Below the pieces are notes generated by a model, which was not told the DNA's origin, ran no database searches, and saw nothing but the letters and a program-made list of their open reading frames with translations. Shown here piece by piece: positions 8,575 to 17,348 of a stretch of 64,000 nt of DNA. This DNA comes from JAWKWH01 sp963669285. GTDB lineage: Bacteria; Pseudomonadota; Alphaproteobacteria; Rhizobiales; Rhizobiaceae. The stretch is from NCBI GenBank assembly GCA_963669285.2, contig CAXXSI010000022.1:558001-622000 (forward strand), given 5' to 3'. Position 1 is the stretch's first letter. Each line of letters begins with the position of its first letter. Position numbers and translations under genes: made by a program.

Positions 8575-9369
8575 ATGGAGTTAGGAAAGTTAGTTGGACA
8601 CGATCTGGGAGTCCGGACTGTTTCCTACAACGAGCGAGATGCAATTCTCTATGCGCTTGCCGTTGGAGCTCCCGCCGAACAAACCGACCTGGTCTATGAG
8701 CGCGGTCTTCGTGTTCTGCCGAGCTATGGCTGCGCATTGGGTCTTTGGGCAGTCGAGGTCTGCGGTGCCACCGGTGCCTATGACCCCCATCGATCCTTGC
8801 ATGCCGGACAAGGCGTCAAGATAAACCGGCCGCTGCCGCCAAAGGCAGAGTTCGAAATGTCCGGCAAGGTCGCGGCCGTCTGGGACAAGGGCAAAGCGTC
8901 CATGGTGGAGATCGTGAGTTCGTCCGAGTATTTTGACGCTACCTATTCGATTTTTCTGCCCGGTATCGGAGGATGGGGCGGCGAGCGCGGCCCGTCCTCG
9001 GACCGGACAGAATTGGGCGAGCCCGACTGGAGCGCGGAGTTCACCACGCGGTCCAACCAGGCTGCGCTCTACCGGCTGACCGGCGACCGACATCCGATAC
9101 ATATCGACCAACAGGTTGCTGAGGCGAACGGATTTGACCGGCCTATCCTTCATGGCCTGTGCACACTCGGCATAGCCGCAAGAGCAATCGCTGGAGCGGC
9201 AGATGCGCATCCCTGTGAATTGGTTGAACTCAATGCGCGACTTGCAGCGCCGGTGCTGCCCGGTGACGTCATCGGCATGGCCTGCAGCACCAACGGCCGG
9301 GAACTGGATTTTGAGGCCTATGTGGGCGGCACTGCTGTTTTGAAAGGAGGGCGGGTTGTTTTCGGATAA
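8575..9369 (+). CDS. MaoC-like / hydratase-2-type enoyl-CoA hydratase
   Basis: Double hot-dog protein of 264 residues, similar in layout to R-specific enoyl-CoA hydratase 2. The N-terminal half opens with VSYNERDAILYALAVGA. The C-terminal half holds the catalytic-type segment LYRLTGDRHPIHIDQQ and then RPILHGLCTLGIAARAI. ATG 8575 follows AAAGGGA. It acts on acyl-CoA intermediates and provides a second hydratase in the operon, perhaps with opposite stereochemistry to the crotonase before it; this is inference. Confidence 0.85.
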   Translation: MELGKLVGHDLGVRTVSYNERDAILYALAVGAPAEQTDLVYERGLRVLPSYGCALGLWAVEVCGATGAYDPHRSLHAGQGVKINRPLPPKAEFEMSGKVAAVWDKGKASMVEIVSSSEYFDATYSIFLPGIGGWGGERGPSSDRTELGEPDWSAEFTTRSNQAALYRLTGDRHPIHIDQQVAEANGFDRPILHGLCTLGIAARAIAGAADAHPCELVELNARLAAPVLPGDVIGMACSTNGRELDFEAYVGGTAVLKGGRVVFG

Positions 9370-9528
9370 TGGCGAAGAGATGGCTGGTCTGCCGAAGTCC
9401 ATGGCGCACGAACTGGTTTGTCAGTTTGACCTGGCAAGTCGCAACAGCAATCTGTTGCAACATCAATCAAAAGCAGATCGGCAGACAGAATGTCTGCTGA
9501 AAATCGATGGAAACAGGAGGAATAAACA

Positions 9529-10719
9529 ATGACAATCTGGAAATTCATTGGCGGGGCTGTCGCGTTGGCGACAACGATGACAGCCGCCCTGGCAGCCGAT
9601 ACGATCAAGATCGGCGAAATCAACCACTACAAGCGTATGGCGGCCTTTGCCGGACCATATAAGCTGGGCCTGGAGCTTGCTGCCGAGGAGATCAACGCTG
9701 CGGGCGGGGTCAACGGCAAGCAGCTCGAGTTCATCTTCCGCGACGATCAGGGTGATCCCGGTGAGGCGGTGAAAATCGCCGAAGAGCTGATGACGCGAGA
9801 TGGCGCGGCGATGCTGACCGGCACGATCTTCAGCCATGTCGGACTGGCAATCTCGTCCTATGCCGGTGAAAAGAAGCACCTCTATCTTGCTGCTGAACCG
9901 CTGGCCGATGCGTTGGTCTGGGCAAAGGGCAACGATTACACATTCCGCCTGCGTTCCTCGACCTATATGCAGGCGGCGATGCTGGCCGAGGAAGCGGCGA
10001 AGAACCCGGCCAAGCGTTACGCGACGATCGCGCCGAACTATGCCTATGGCAAGGATGCCGTCGCCGCGTTCAAAAAGGCGCTGACGGCTTTGCGCCCGGA
10101 TGTCGAATTTGTTGCTGAACAGTGGCCGGCGCTTTTCAAGATCGACGCGGGAGCGGAGGTGCAGGCGCTGGAGGCCGCCAAACCCGAGGCGATCTATAAT
10201 GTGACCTTCGGCGGTGATCTGGCGAAATTCGTTCGCGAAGGAACAACCCGCGGATTGTTCGATGGTCGGATGGTTCTCGGCTTGTTGACCGGCGAACCGG
10301 AGTATCTCGATCCGCTCGGTGATGAAGCCCCTGAGGGTTGGATCGTCACAGGCTATCCCTGGTATGACATCACCGAAGGCCCCGGCAAGGCGTTTGTCGA
10401 CGCCTATCAGGCGAGATACGACGACTATCCGCGCATTGGATCGCTGGTGGGCTACATGACGACGCAGTCGATCGCCGCGGCTATTTCCAAAGCGGGCTCG
10501 ACCGAAACGGATGCCATGGTGTCCGCATTCAAGGGTCTCCAAGTTGATACGCCGGTGGGATCGATCACCTTCCGGGCGCTGGATCATCAGGCCACAATGG
10601 GTGCCTATGTCGGCAAAATCGCGCTCAAGGACGGCAAGGGTGTGATGGTCGATTGGGTCTACAAGGACGGTGCGAACTATTTCCCGTCGGATGAGGAAGT
10701 CAAGGCGATGCGGCCTTAG
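9529..10719 (+). CDS. ABC transporter periplasmic binding protein (Liv/amide type)
   Basis: Periplasmic substrate-binding protein (396 residues) of the branched-chain amino-acid/amide family. A Sec signal peptide is clear: MTIWK, then a hydrophobic stretch ending AALA before ADTIKIGEI. The family pattern INAAGGVNGKQLEFIFRDDQGDP follows. It is preceded by AGGAGG and followed by the LivHM permease and two ATPases. It probably captures the compound degraded by the upstream enzymes. Confidence 0.93.
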   Translation: MTIWKFIGGAVALATTMTAALAADTIKIGEINHYKRMAAFAGPYKLGLELAAEEINAAGGVNGKQLEFIFRDDQGDPGEAVKIAEELMTRDGAAMLTGTIFSHVGLAISSYAGEKKHLYLAAEPLADALVWAKGNDYTFRLRSSTYMQAAMLAEEAAKNPAKRYATIAPNYAYGKDAVAAFKKALTALRPDVEFVAEQWPALFKIDAGAEVQALEAAKPEAIYNVTFGGDLAKFVREGTTRGLFDGRMVLGLLTGEPEYLDPLGDEAPEGWIVTGYPWYDITEGPGKAFVDAYQARYDDYPRIGSLVGYMTTQSIAAAISKAGSTETDAMVSAFKGLQVDTPVGSITFRALDHQATMGAYVGKIALKDGKGVMVDWVYKDGANYFPSDEEVKAMRP

Positions 10720-10730
10720 CATTGTGCTGA

Positions 10731-10762
10731 GCCTGCCGCCGGATTCCGGTCCGGCGGCAGGC
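10731..10762 (+). other. 12-bp GC-rich hairpin between binding protein and permease genes
   Basis: GCCTGCCGCCGG (10731-10742) and CCGGCGGCAGGC (10751-10762) pair perfectly around an 8-base loop. No T-tract follows, so it is not a classical terminator. Hairpins at this place in importer operons often protect the upstream mRNA so that binding protein is made in excess over the membrane parts. Confidence 0.7.
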
Positions 10763-10797
10763 AAATTCAATTCAACAAAGTAGGGGGAAATCCGGCC

Positions 10798-12661
10798 ATG
10801 GGCTTGCTGATAGCACAGCTTCTGACTGGCCTTGCCAACGCTCGCGGCGCTGTTTTTCGTCGCTTCGGGACTGTCGTTGATCTTCGGCGTGACACGCATC
10901 GTCAATTTCGCACACGGCTCGTTCTACATGCTTGGCGCCTATGTCGGATATACGGCGATGCAGGTGTTGCCGGGCGGATTTGGCTTTTGGACCTCAATTC
11001 TGGTCGCCGGAGTTGCCGTCGGCATTATCGGCGTAATCGTTGAGATATGCGTCTTGAGACCGGTTTACCGTGCGCCGGAACTGTTCCAGCTGGTGGCCAC
11101 GTTTGGCGTTATCCTCGTCATCCAGGATCTGGCATTGCTGGTCTGGGGTGCAGAGGACGTGCTCGGGCCGCGGGCGCCCGGTTTGAAGGGTGTGGTTCGG
11201 ATACTTGGAGAGCCGGTTCCCCAATACGATCTGGCGTTGATCGCAATCACGCCCGTAGTTTTGTTTGCGCTTTGGTATCTGATCACCAAAACACGTGTCG
11301 GTATTCTTGTTCGCGCGGCAACGCAGGACCGCGAAATGGTCGGCGCGCTGGGGGTTAACCAGGCCTGGCTGTTTACCGGCGTCTTTTTCCTCGGTGCCAT
11401 GCTGGCCGGCATCGGCGGTGCGATCCAGCTTCCCAAGGGCGGGGCCGATCTGCTGATGGATTTCAACATTCTGGCTGCGATCTTCGTCGTCGTCGTTATC
11501 GGCGGCATGGGGTCGCTGCCGGGCGCGTTTGTCGCCTCGGTGCTCATTTCGGTGCTCAACGTGTTCGGTGTCCGATACATTCCGCAAAGCACTTTGGTGC
11601 TGATGTTCGTCGTGATGGCCGTCGTGCTGATGATCCGGCCCTATGGCCTGTTCGGACGCGAAGAGGTTGCCGGCGAACACGGGCAGGTCGGCGAACCGGA
11701 ACAGCCGATTGCGCCATTTGGAATCCGCGGTAAAATCGTCGTCGCAGCGCTGCTCGCCGTTCTTGCCGCAGTGCCCATGATCGGCTCGAACTTCATGCAG
11801 GTCCTGATCATCGACATCATTGTCTTTTGCCTATTTGCCGCCAGCTTGCACTTTATTCTCGGGCTCGGCGGGCTCGTGTCCTTCGGCCATGCGGCCTATT
11901 ATGGCGGTGGCGCCTATGCCGCCGCGTTGCTGGTTCACTATGCCGGATCACCCATGGAGCTGGCGATACTGCTCGCGCCTCTGGTCGCAGGCATGCTCGG
12001 GCTGATCATCGGCTGGTTCTGCATCAGGTTGACGGGCGTCTATTTCGCCATGTTGACGCTCGCCTTTTCGCAACTGCTTTGGTCGCTGGTCTATCAATGG
12101 GGTGAATTTACCGGCGGCGACGACGGCATGGTCGACATCTGGCCATCCGACTGGGCGTCGTCCACCACCGTCTATTTCTACCTGACGCTTATCATCGGCA
12201 CCGGAGGTATCCTGATCCTTCGCCACGCGGCCCATTCCCCGTTTGGCTATTCGGTCCGTGCAGCGCGCGATTCATCGCGCCGTGCCGAAGCCACCGGGAT
12301 CCACACCAAACGGGTGCAATGGGTGGCGTTTGCCTTTGCCGGTGCGATGGCCGGTTTGGCCGGCAGTCTGTTTGTCTTCTCCAAGGGCAGCGTCTTCCCA
12401 ACGGAACTGGAAATTGCCCGCTCATTCGATGCGATCATTGTCGTATTCCTGGGTGGCGTGAAAACGCTCTCGGGCGCTGTGGTCGGCGCCAGTGTGCTTG
12501 AAGTCGCCGAAGATTTTCTGACGCGTTTCGAGTATTGGCGCCTGTTGCTTGGCTTGCTGATCATAGGCGTGGTGATCCTCGCGCCTGAGGGAATCGCCGG
12601 GTCGGCGCGCAAACTGTGGGAGCGGATGGGCTTTGCCAAAAACGGGGAGCCGTCGCCATGA
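10798..12661 (+). CDS. Fused LivH-LivM ABC permease, frame break near N-terminus
   Basis: Inner-membrane permease in which the LivH-like and LivM-like halves are one polypeptide. The LivH half has SGLSLIFGVTRIVNFAHGS and the LivM half has GLGGLVSFGHAAYYGGGAYAA. Many hydrophobic helices are present throughout. ATG 10798, preceded by TAGGGGGAAA, encodes the expected LivH N-terminus MGLLIAQLLTGL, but the main frame is +1 relative to it and takes over at about 10832 (PTLAALFFVASGL). One extra T in GGCCTTGCC would explain the break; the corrected protein has about 620 residues. Otherwise translation would have to start at TTG 10832 and the first helix would be shortened. Confidence 0.9.
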
Positions 12662-13428
12662 GCGTGATGTTGCAGGTAGAGGGATTGTCGAAATCTTTCG
12701 GCGGCATTCATGCCGTATCCAATGTTTCCTTTGAGGTGAAGAAGGCCGAATTGCTGGCGCTGATCGGACCGAATGGCGCCGGCAAGACCACATGCTTCAA
12801 CATGCTGATGGGGCAGCTGAAGCCGAATGCCGGTTCGGTTGTGCTTGGCGGCGAGAACATCACCGGGCTGGCGCCGCGAACCATCTGGCGAAAGGGCGTC
12901 GGCCGAACCTTTCAGATCACCGCCACCTATCCGACCATGACGGTGGTCGAGAACGTGCAGATGGCGCTGATGTCACATCATCGCAAGCTGTTCTCGTTTC
13001 TTGCCTATGCCCGCAACCTCTACCGGGAAGATGCAATCGCGCTACTGACCCTGGTCGGCATGGCCGAACAGGCCGACAGAGCGGCGGCCATCCTGGCTTA
13101 CGGCGATCTGAAACGCCTGGAACTGGCGATCGCGCTGGCCCATGCGCCGTCATTGTTGCTGATGGACGAGCCCACTGCCGGAATGGCGCCGAAGGAGCGT
13201 ATCGCATTGATGAAGCTGACCGCCGATATCGTCGCGGAGCGGAATATCAGCGTTTTATTTACCGAGCACGACATGGATGTCGTTTTTGCACACGCACACC
13301 GGATCATGGTGCTGAACCGCGGTGAACTGATTGCAAACGGATCGGTGGAGGAAGTCAGGGGAGACCCGCGTGTGCGCGAGGTCTATCTTGGCGGCGGTAC
13401 CGTGTTCGCCGATGAGGGGGAAGCCTGA
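12658..13428 (+). CDS. LivG-type ABC transporter ATP-binding protein
   Basis: ATPase subunit (256 residues) of the Liv-type importer. It has Walker A GPNGAGKTT, the LivG hallmark RTFQITATYPTMTVVENVQ, and Walker B LLLMDEPTAGM. The signature region is ILAYGDLKRLELA instead of the usual LSGGQ-like sequence, as is common in LivG. The H-loop is in FTEHDMDVV. The start overlaps the permease stop by 4 bases (ATGA). Confidence 0.93.
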   Translation: MSVMLQVEGLSKSFGGIHAVSNVSFEVKKAELLALIGPNGAGKTTCFNMLMGQLKPNAGSVVLGGENITGLAPRTIWRKGVGRTFQITATYPTMTVVENVQMALMSHHRKLFSFLAYARNLYREDAIALLTLVGMAEQADRAAAILAYGDLKRLELAIALAHAPSLLLMDEPTAGMAPKERIALMKLTADIVAERNISVLFTEHDMDVVFAHAHRIMVLNRGELIANGSVEEVRGDPRVREVYLGGGTVFADEGEA

Positions 13429-14129
13429 TGCTCTCGCTTGTCGACATCAACAGCTACTATGGCAAGGCCCATATCCTGAGCGATCTGTCATTCGAGATCG
13501 CCCAGGGAGAGGTGGTCGCACTTCTCGGCCGCAATGGCGCCGGCAAGACCACGACGATGAAGTCGATCATGCAATTGGTACGCCCGAGACAAGGATCGAT
13601 CCGGTTTCTCGAAAACGATATCACCCGCTGGGCGCCTCACCGTGTGGCCAAGGCAGGATTGGGTTACGTGCCGGAGGAACGACGCATTTTCACAGACCTG
13701 ACGATCCTGGAGAACCTCGAGGTCGGCAGGCAGCCGAGCCGCGAGGGCGTTCCGAAATGGACACACGAAATGCTGTTCGACCTGTTTCCCAACCTGGCAG
13801 AACGCCGAAACAACCGCGGCAAGGCGCTTTCCGGCGGCGAACAGCAGATGCTGACGATTGCGCGAACATTGATGGGCAACCCGAAACTGCTGCTGCTCGA
13901 CGAGCCGTCAGAGGGCATTGCGCCGGTCATTGTCGAGCAAATGGCCAAAACGATCCAAAGGCTGAAGCAAGAGGGACTGACGGTTTTGCTGTCTGAGCAG
14001 AATCTCCACTTCGCCAAACTGGTGGCGGACAGGGCGGTGATTATCGAAGGCGGCACGACACGGTTCGAGGGAACCTTTGAGGAACTCGAGGCAAGCCCCG
14101 AGATTCGAGACGCATATCTGTCGGTTTGA
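13428..14129 (+). CDS. LivF-type ABC transporter ATP-binding protein
   Basis: Second ATPase (233 residues) of the importer. It has Walker A GRNGAGKTT, GLGYVPEERRIF (the LivF-typical Q-loop region), signature ALSGGEQQML, and Walker B LLLDEPSEG. It starts on the last base of livG. It is the last gene of the catabolic/transport operon; the next unit at 14.2 kb has its own promoter-like region. Confidence 0.93.
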   Translation: MLSLVDINSYYGKAHILSDLSFEIAQGEVVALLGRNGAGKTTTMKSIMQLVRPRQGSIRFLENDITRWAPHRVAKAGLGYVPEERRIFTDLTILENLEVGRQPSREGVPKWTHEMLFDLFPNLAERRNNRGKALSGGEQQMLTIARTLMGNPKLLLLDEPSEGIAPVIVEQMAKTIQRLKQEGLTVLLSEQNLHFAKLVADRAVIIEGGTTRFEGTFEELEASPEIRDAYLSV

Positions 14130-14172
14130 CGGGGGGATCGGCGATTGTGGCTTCGTGCTGGAACTGCGCCGG

Positions 14173-14201
14173 TTTGACGCGAGATTGAAATATTGTTCAA
14201 T
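14173..14201 (+). promoter_or_regulatory. Promoter with overlapping palindrome ahead of the two-gene unit
   Basis: TTGACG at 14173-14178 and TTCAAT at 14196-14201 are spaced 17 bases, a plausible -35/-10 pair. An 18-base palindrome ATTGAAATATTGTTCAAT (14184-14201; arms ATTGAA/TTCAAT) overlaps the -10, as an operator would. A second ATTG...CAAT pair follows at 14219-14241. Such an overlap is typical of autoregulated two-gene units. Confidence 0.5.
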
Positions 14202-14250
14202 TTTTACGTGCCAACTTGATTGAAACGAAATTTTGTCCAATATGGGTGTC

Positions 14251-14436
14251 ATGGCCAAGCCAGCGAAAACCACGACGACGACAAGATCCTCCCGGTCCGG
14301 CAAGTTTTTGGGCCAGGCAAAAGATGGCACCTGGATTGTACGTCCCGACTTCAAGCCGAAGAGCTGTACGGTTCAAAAATTGCGCAAGGCCGTAGGTGAC
14401 GTGCAAAAGCGCGAAGCCGAAGCCAAAGCGGGCTGA
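14251..14436 (+). CDS. Small basic protein paired with nucleoside-transferase/TIR-like gene
   Basis: A 61-residue basic protein of unknown family: a Thr/Ser/Lys-rich start (AKPAKTTTTTRSSRSGK), then FLGQAKDGTWIVRPDFKPK and a charged helical tail VQKLRKAVGDVQKREAEAKAG. ATG 14242 or TTG 14233 are alternative starts; no strong ribosome-binding site was seen. It is separated by only 6 bases from the following gene, so the two are probably co-expressed. It might be an antitoxin, partner or nucleic-acid-binding subunit; none of these is demonstrated by the sequence. Confidence 0.6.
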   Translation: MAKPAKTTTTTRSSRSGKFLGQAKDGTWIVRPDFKPKSCTVQKLRKAVGDVQKREAEAKAG

Positions 14437-14442
14437 CGGTAT

Positions 14443-15052
14443 TTGGCGCTGCGCAGGAAGCCTGTTTTCATTAACTGTCCATTCGATGATGCCTACAAAC
14501 CGATGTTTGAGGCAATCGTGTTCACTGTGGTCCGTTGCGGTTATCATCCGCGCTGTGCGCTTGAGGTGATTGATGGCGGGCAAACGCGCATATCCAAAAT
14601 CGAAAAACTGATCGAAGAGTGCAATCTCGGCATTCATGATATCTCGCGCACGGAACTCAATGAACACGGCTTGCCACGCTTCAACATGCCGTTGGAGCTG
14701 GGGCTCTTTCTCGGTGCCAAGCGGTATGGTGATTCCCGGCAGAAGCGCAAAAAAAAGCCTGGTACTGGATCGCGAACGCTACCGGTACCAACAATTCATG
14801 TCGGATAGCGCCGGTCAGGACGTGGAGCCTCACAATGATGAGGTCGATGAGGTAATTGCCCGCGTAAGAGCGTTTCTGAATAGTGCCAAGCGCGGCCATC
14901 CATTGCCGTCATGGAACGTTATTCGCGACAGTTACAACGATTTTCTCGTCGCGCTACCGCAGATATGCGAGCCGCTGGATGTTGATCCTGACGGGCTCGA
15001 GTATCAGGATTTCGTCTGGGCAGCAGCAGATTATGTAAGCCGCGCGAAGTAA
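14443..15052 (+). CDS. Predicted nucleoside 2-deoxyribosyltransferase/TIR-like protein, frame break at A8 tract
   Basis: The N-terminal part shows VFINCPFDDAYKPMFEAIVFTVVRCGY, then ISKIEKLIEECNLGIHDISRTE and FNMPLELGLFLGAK. This arrangement (CPF/D start, a buried I-D-S strand, and a Glu in an N-x-P-x-E-L-G-x-x-x-G helix) resembles the nucleoside-transferase/TIR-like fold, with the Glu as candidate catalytic residue. The frame is broken at an A8 run around 14749-14757: one A fewer gives RKKSLVLDRERYRYQQ and a continuous 202-residue protein ending at 15052. A C-terminal domain with PSWNVIRDSYNDFLVALPQI follows. The start is TTG 14443. No precise family is recognised; a role in NAD/nucleotide-based defence or signalling is speculation. 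Confidence 0.6.
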
Positions 15053-15121
15053 TGGACCACATGGAGCACGCGGCAACTCCCACCCGGACTTGCGCTCGCA
15101 TCGATTCACTGGATCGCGCCT

Positions 15122-15154
15122 GCTGGGTCCCCCGCTGCTTCGCAGCGTCCCAGC
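15122..15154. terminator. Nested GC-rich hairpin downstream of lepA
   Basis: GCTGGG (15122-15127) pairs with CCCAGC (15149-15154), enclosing CGCTGC-TTC-GCAGCG (15133-15147). A second small hairpin TTGCCG-CAACG-CGGCAA lies at about 15190-15206. They sit between the convergent unit ending at 15052 and lepA ending at 15216. No T-tract follows on either strand, so a terminator role is only possible. Confidence 0.4.
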
Positions 15155-15215
15155 TTTCGAAACCTGCCGATGATTCACTGGATTATCGGCTTGCCGCAAC
15201 GCGGCAACCGGTTCC

Positions 15216-17033
15216 TCAATCCCCCATCTTAAGCGCCGAGATAAACGCTTCCTGCGGGATGTCGACCTTGCCGAACTGGCGCATGCGCTTTTTGCCTTCC
15301 TTCTGCTTTTCCAGAAGCTTTCTCTTTCGCGTGACGTCGCCGCCATAGCATTTGGCCGTCACGTCCTTTCTCAGCGCCGAAATGGTTTCGCGCGCAATGA
15401 TCGTGCCGCCGATCGCCGCCTGGATCGGGATCTTGAACATGTGCTTGGGGATCAGGTCCTTTAGTTTCTCACACATGACGCGGCCGCGCTTTTCCGCCGC
15501 CGCCCGATGCACCAGCATCGACAGCGCATCGACCGGCTCGGCATTGACCAGCACGCTCATGCGCACCAGATCGCCCTCGCGGTAGTCGGTCAGCTGGTAG
15601 TCGAACGAGGCATAGCCCTTGGAGATCGACTTCAGCCGGTCGTAGAAGTCGAACACCACTTCGTTTAGCGGCAGGTCGTAGACTACCATGGCGCGTTTTC
15701 CGACATAGGAGAGATCGGCCTGGATGCCGCGGCGGTCCTGGCACAGTTTCAAGATCGCGCCGAGATGTTCGTCGGGCGTGAGGATGGTGGCGCGGATCCA
15801 CGGCTCCTCGATGGAGGCGATTTTGACCACATCCGGCATGTCGACCGGATTGTGCAGTTCCTTTTGCGTACCGTCGATCAGGTTCAGCCGGTAGACCACC
15901 GACGGCGCGGTGGCGATCAGGTTGAGGTCGAATTCGCGCTCCAGCCGCTCCTGGATGATCTCCAGGTGCAGCAGGCCGAGAAAGCCGCAGCGGAAACCGA
16001 AGCCCAGTGCTGCCGATGTCTCCATCTCGAAGGAAAACGAGGCGTCGTTGAGGCGCAGCTTGGCAACGGCGGCACGCAGGTCCTCAAAATCGGCGGCGTC
16101 GACCGGAAACAGACCGCAGAAGACGACCGGCTGGGCCGGCTTGAAGCCGGGCAGCATATTGGCGGTCGGCTTCTTGTCCTCGGTAATCGTGTCGCCGACG
16201 CGGGTGTCGGCCACCTCCTTGATCGAGGCGGTGATGAAGCCCAGCTCGCCGGGACCGAGATCGTCGACCATGACCATCTTGGGCGTGAACACGCCGACGC
16301 GGTCGACCGGATATCTGGCGTCGGTGCCCATCATGCGGATGGTCTGGCCCTTCTTCAAACGCCCGTCGATGATGCGCACCAGCACGATGACGCCGAGATA
16401 GGCGTCGTACCAGCTGTCGACCAGCATGGCTTTCAGCGGCGCGGTTTCGTCGCCTGCGAGCGGCGCGGGCAACCGGGTGACGATGGCTTCGAGCACGTTT
16501 TCCACGCCCTGGCCGGTCTTGGCGGAAATCTCCACCGCATCGGAGGCGTCGAGGCCGATCACCTCCTCGATCTGCTCCTTGACGCGGTCAGGGTCGGCGG
16601 CCGGCAGGTCGACCTTGTTGAGCACGGTGACGATCTCGTGGTCGTTGTCGATGGCCTGGTAGACATTGGCCAGCGTCTGCGCTTCGACGCCCTGGCTCGC
16701 ATCGACCACCAGCAGCGAACCCTCGCAGGCCGACAGCGAGCGCGAGACCTCGTAGGCGAAATCGACATGGCCGGGCGTGTCGATCAGGTTCAGCACATAG
16801 TCCTCGCCGTCGGCGGCGGTATAGGCCAGCCGCACGGTCTGCGCCTTGATGGTGATGCCGCGTTCGCGCTCGATATCCATGGAATCGAGCACCTGCTCCT
16901 TCATCTCGCGATTCTGCAATCCGCCGGTGATCTGGATCAGCCGGTCGGCGAGCGTCGACTTGCCATGGTCGATATGGGCGACGATGGAAAAATTGCGGAT
17001 GTTGGAAAGCGGCGTCGAAGTCATGGGCGGCAT
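15216..17033 (-). CDS. lepA: LepA, elongation factor 4 (ribosome back-translocase GTPase)
   Basis: Translation GTPase of 605 residues, the usual LepA length. G1 is AHIDHGKSTLADRL, G3 DTPGHVDFAYEV, and G4 LNKVDLPAADP. The C-terminal LepA-specific region includes YHKVD-like KVDIPQEAFISALK and the conserved KCYGGDVTRKRKLLEKQKEGKKRM tail. ATG 17033 or ATG 17024 (MTSTPLSNIRNFSI) could be the start. It acts on stalled ribosomes in the cytosol and at the membrane. Confidence 0.97.
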   Translation of the reverse strand: MPPMTSTPLSNIRNFSIVAHIDHGKSTLADRLIQITGGLQNREMKEQVLDSMDIERERGITIKAQTVRLAYTAADGEDYVLNLIDTPGHVDFAYEVSRSLSACEGSLLVVDASQGVEAQTLANVYQAIDNDHEIVTVLNKVDLPAADPDRVKEQIEEVIGLDASDAVEISAKTGQGVENVLEAIVTRLPAPLAGDETAPLKAMLVDSWYDAYLGVIVLVRIIDGRLKKGQTIRMMGTDARYPVDRVGVFTPKMVMVDDLGPGELGFITASIKEVADTRVGDTITEDKKPTANMLPGFKPAQPVVFCGLFPVDAADFEDLRAAVAKLRLNDASFSFEMETSAALGFGFRCGFLGLLHLEIIQERLEREFDLNLIATAPSVVYRLNLIDGTQKELHNPVDMPDVVKIASIEEPWIRATILTPDEHLGAILKLCQDRRGIQADLSYVGKRAMVVYDLPLNEVVFDFYDRLKSISKGYASFDYQLTDYREGDLVRMSVLVNAEPVDALSMLVHRAAAEKRGRVMCEKLKDLIPKHMFKIPIQAAIGGTIIARETISALRKDVTAKCYGGDVTRKRKLLEKQKEGKKRMRQFGKVDIPQEAFISALKMGD

Positions 17034-17141
17034 ATAGCCAAGCCGCGGTCAGGGGGGAAGGGGAAATGTGACCTGTCGTCTTTTGATTTGCGCCTGTTGT
17101 AAGGCGACACGGCCGCTTCCGACGCGGCAAGCCTGGCCGTG

Positions 17142-17348
17142 CTACCGCATCAGCAGTTCGTACGGCTTGACCTTGAGCGCGTTTGCCAGCCGATCTACGA
17201 TTAGCACCGTGGGATTGCGGACACCGCGCTCGACGCCGCTGATATAGGTGCGGTGTAGATCGGTCTCAAAGGCAAGCTGCTCCTGCGACAGGCCGAGTTC
17301 CCTTCGCCGTCGCCTGATGTTCCGTCCAACGATCTGCCGCGTATCCAT
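17142..17348 (-). CDS. XRE-family helix-turn-helix regulator (small)
   Basis: A 68-residue protein that is essentially only a Cro/CI-type HTH domain: NIRRRRRELGLSQEQLAFETDLHRTYISGVERGVRNPTVLIVDRLANALKV. This is the common stand-alone SinR/HipB-like type. No partner toxin or restriction gene lies beside it; the neighbours are lepA and a gene-poor stretch. Its target is unknown. Confidence 0.85.
   Translation of the reverse strand: MDTRQIVGRNIRRRRRELGLSQEQLAFETDLHRTYISGVERGVRNPTVLIVDRLANALKVKPYELLMR

Noticed and set aside
9463..10905. Long open frame on the minus strand (480 codons) opposite the Liv-type binding protein.
   Set aside because: It lies antisense to a well-supported exported binding protein, has no family pattern, and is rich in Arg/His as expected for an antisense shadow in GC-rich DNA.
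15765..17102. Open frame of 445 codons on the plus strand opposite lepA.
   Set aside because: Pure antisense shadow of lepA; very His/Asp/Gly-rich, with no recognisable domain.
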